From G039954875 sp047528275 (GTDB lineage: Bacteria > Bacteroidota > Bacteroidia > Flavobacteriales > Blattabacteriaceae), in NCBI GenBank assembly GCA_047528275.1, contig CP180023.1, forward strand, positions 434,001 through 498,000: 64,000 nucleotides of DNA. Reading direction: 5' to 3'. The notes beneath the pieces are model-generated. The model ran no database searches. It saw nothing but the letters and a program-made list of their open reading frames with translations, and was not told the DNA's origin. Shown here piece by piece: positions 62,391-64,000 of this stretch (the first letter of the stretch is position 1; each line of letters starts with the position of its first letter). The translations under genes were made by a program, and so were the position numbers.

Positions 62391-64000
62391 AATTAAAATC
62401 ATGAAAACTAAGTTTTATTTTCTTTTCGATATCCATCATAACCTCTTATAATAAGGACCGAGTAGAAGATATTTAAGGTATTTATATCACTCCCAGACCT
62501 CCGGTATGTTTTGATAAGACTGTTTACCGTCAGTCAGAAGGAAGTAAATACCTAATCAGAATAGAAGAAGCTCCAGAAGATGGTAAATTTGAAATTTCAG
62601 GTAGAATGGTTTGGGACTACAATTATCGAAAGGTGAGATAGAGGACATGTCAGTTGTTTGATTACAAGCATCTATAGAAGCAATGAACGTGGGGAATATT
62701 ATGAACGTACAATAACCAGAGATATCCCACCATCGCAATCACAATATGGAATAGCGCATGTAGATTTTATAAAAGAACAGGTTAATATTAAAAAAAGAAT
62801 AAGTGATACGATTGATAACATTAAAAATGATATAACCTATTGTTTACATGCTATTTACCTCAATTATATCATCGTCCTCTTCAAGTCTTATAGAGCTGCT
62901 AGCAAAGGTTAATAACAATGAGAGTCTGATCGTTATGGGCATAACTTTTGCGTCTCTATTTAGAGACATCTATGGTGTGATTTAGTGTAAATACAATTTC
63001 AATATCATTCATAATATTCTTTATTTCAATTAATTGACTTACTACTTCGATGATTTTATTATTACTCAATTCTCAGACAATTCATACTGGTAGTTTGGGC
63101 ATTGATAAAAAGCTGAGTTATGGCGTAGACTTAGTTAATTTCCAATCATTTGATCTCATTGTTTTCACTGTAGATCTAGTCAACAACAAAGTTGAGAAGA
63201 TGAAGGATTGGATGTGTGTCTTTGGACGATTGAAAGCCGCTTATGGAGTTTTTCTGTATTGGGTAATTATTAGTATGGTGATTATGTCATTTACTCAAAT
63301 CCATCGGTTAAAACTAATAATCTAAAAGCTTTACATATCGTCTATAAAAAATTAGGGTTTGAATTGCTGTGGAATTAAATCCGATTGATCGAAAAAGAAG
63401 GAGAATCTATTCATATTGTTGACTAGAAAATTGGGAACTGCTTCCTTTTCCACAACATGGCGATCTGGGTTGCACTATGGAAAATGTCCTTCATAATGTT
63501 TTCAAAATCCTTCTTTCTCATGATCTTAGCCATTTTGATACTCAAGTCAAACAATATTCTTAAAAGATCCACCTCACGCTATTGAGTCATATTCATGACA
63601 TTCAGTTCAGTATCGAGATACCGGGATGGATCAAATGGAGTCCTATGAAATATCGTTATTCTAAATGGGTAGGACTTTATGAAGAGCAGGGGAGTACCTC
63701 TACCTCAACAACGGATTTGCTTGGCTAGTTTTTCCAGGCAGAGTGACTATCTAGTCAGAGATTACTGTGTTGGAATTGTGTAAAAAAAAAAGGATATTTA
63801 TCTTAATGAGAAAGAGATTAATAAAATATTCGTATTAGATTTATCCAGAAAACTTCATCCCTCACTGATACAAAGACTATGTAGGTATCAGCGCATGTTG
63901 TCTCTTTCCCTTCTTCCTTCATTACCCATTGATTTTGATTATCACAACAGGGTAGGAGGAGAGATTTTTACCATAGGCCTCTTGGTGTAATTCCAGACTG
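62391..64000 (+). pseudogene. Unassigned relic(s), one beginning like a lipoprotein gene
   Basis: A start at 62401 (MKTKFYFLF) resembles the signal peptide start of relic B at 32662. Then come DKTVYRQSEGSKYLIRIEEA, PEDGKFEISGRMVWDYNYRK (62510-62640), YRSNERGEYYERTITRDIPP (62675-62740), IDKKLSYGVDLVNFQSFDLI (63100-63160), HFDTQVKQYS, LYEEQGSTSTSTTDLLG and, near the right edge, LNEKEINKIFVLDLSRKLHP. These are clearly protein-derived but belong to no family I recognise, and frames change often. More than one gene may be involved. Confidence 0.4.

Noticed and set aside
1..64000. Sequencing error as the cause of the broken genes
   Set aside because: Housekeeping genes in the same window are error-free over more than 1 kb each, and the relics show substitutions of conserved residues as well as indels.

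Overview
ORGANISM AND STATE. The window looks like a host-restricted member of the Bacteroidota whose genome is in advanced decay. The evidence is Bacteroidota-type promoters (TTTG or TTG, 19 nt, TAnnTTTG) in front of a tRNA operon and the rpsF operon, a dimeric-type glycyl-tRNA synthetase, PorT-like outer-membrane barrels, a SulP/carbonic-anhydrase pair and an AT-rich sequence. Adding up the open genes listed here gives only about 13 kb of intact coding sequence in 64 kb. Most of the rest is still recognisable as former genes with stops, frameshifts and AT-drifted stretches. I recognised no insertion sequence, rRNA or CRISPR array.

REGION 1 (1-24.5 kb): a wrecked temperate prophage. It ends at a tRNA-Arg gene, beside a relic tyrosine integrase (23.4-24.45 kb). 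From right to left the remains keep a coherent phage order: integrase; a rightward block with a nuclease relic, a DinD-like relic and an XRE (CI-like) repressor relic; a divergent control region near 19.9-20.06 kb; then a leftward block with RecT, a YqaJ/lambda-exonuclease relative, a KilA-N/KilAC antirepressor, DnaB helicase, a type I restriction hsdM-hsdS pair, the large terminase subunit, a gp10-like head-tail gene and a tail tape-measure gene that runs off the left edge. All are pseudogenes.

REGION 2 (24.5-35 kb): an intact tRNA-Ser/Pro/Arg operon; a dead pgpH (c-di-AMP phosphodiesterase family) gene; intact 3-methyladenine DNA glycosylase and cysteine desulfurase; a decayed BtuF-like binding protein; the intact rpsF-rpsR-rplI operon; then unassigned relics and an NlpC/P60 hydrolase whose catalytic domain is still open.

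REGION 3 (35-44 kb): intact glyS and nhaD, then a complete fatty-acid beta-oxidation operon (fadB-, fadA- and fadE-like) that is entirely pseudogenised.

REGION 4 (44-54.5 kb): an intact YugP-type zinc peptidase; three tandem PorT-like barrel genes at three stages of decay; and relics of a SulP transporter with carbonic anhydrase, an M15 peptidase, two flavin reductases, an AEC permease and an AI-2E/PerM permease.

REGION 5 (54.6-61.9 kb): the best preserved part. It holds a divIC/ftsB-like gene, udk, a freshly frameshifted mscS, an RluA-like open frame that has lost its catalytic motif, panB, ugd, a LolC/E-type permease, rbfA, a HAD hydrolase and a CAT-anticodon tRNA. From 61.9 kb to the end only unassigned relics are visible.

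READING TOGETHER. Genes still open serve translation, tRNA function, sulfur transfer, DNA repair, ribosome maturation, envelope upkeep, Na+/H+ exchange, nucleotide salvage, UDP-glucuronate and ketopantoate synthesis. Lost genes serve fatty-acid degradation, second-messenger turnover, nutrient uptake, osmotic protection, inorganic carbon handling and phage functions. I see no intact novel system. The noteworthy material is the fossil prophage and the graded record of gene loss.
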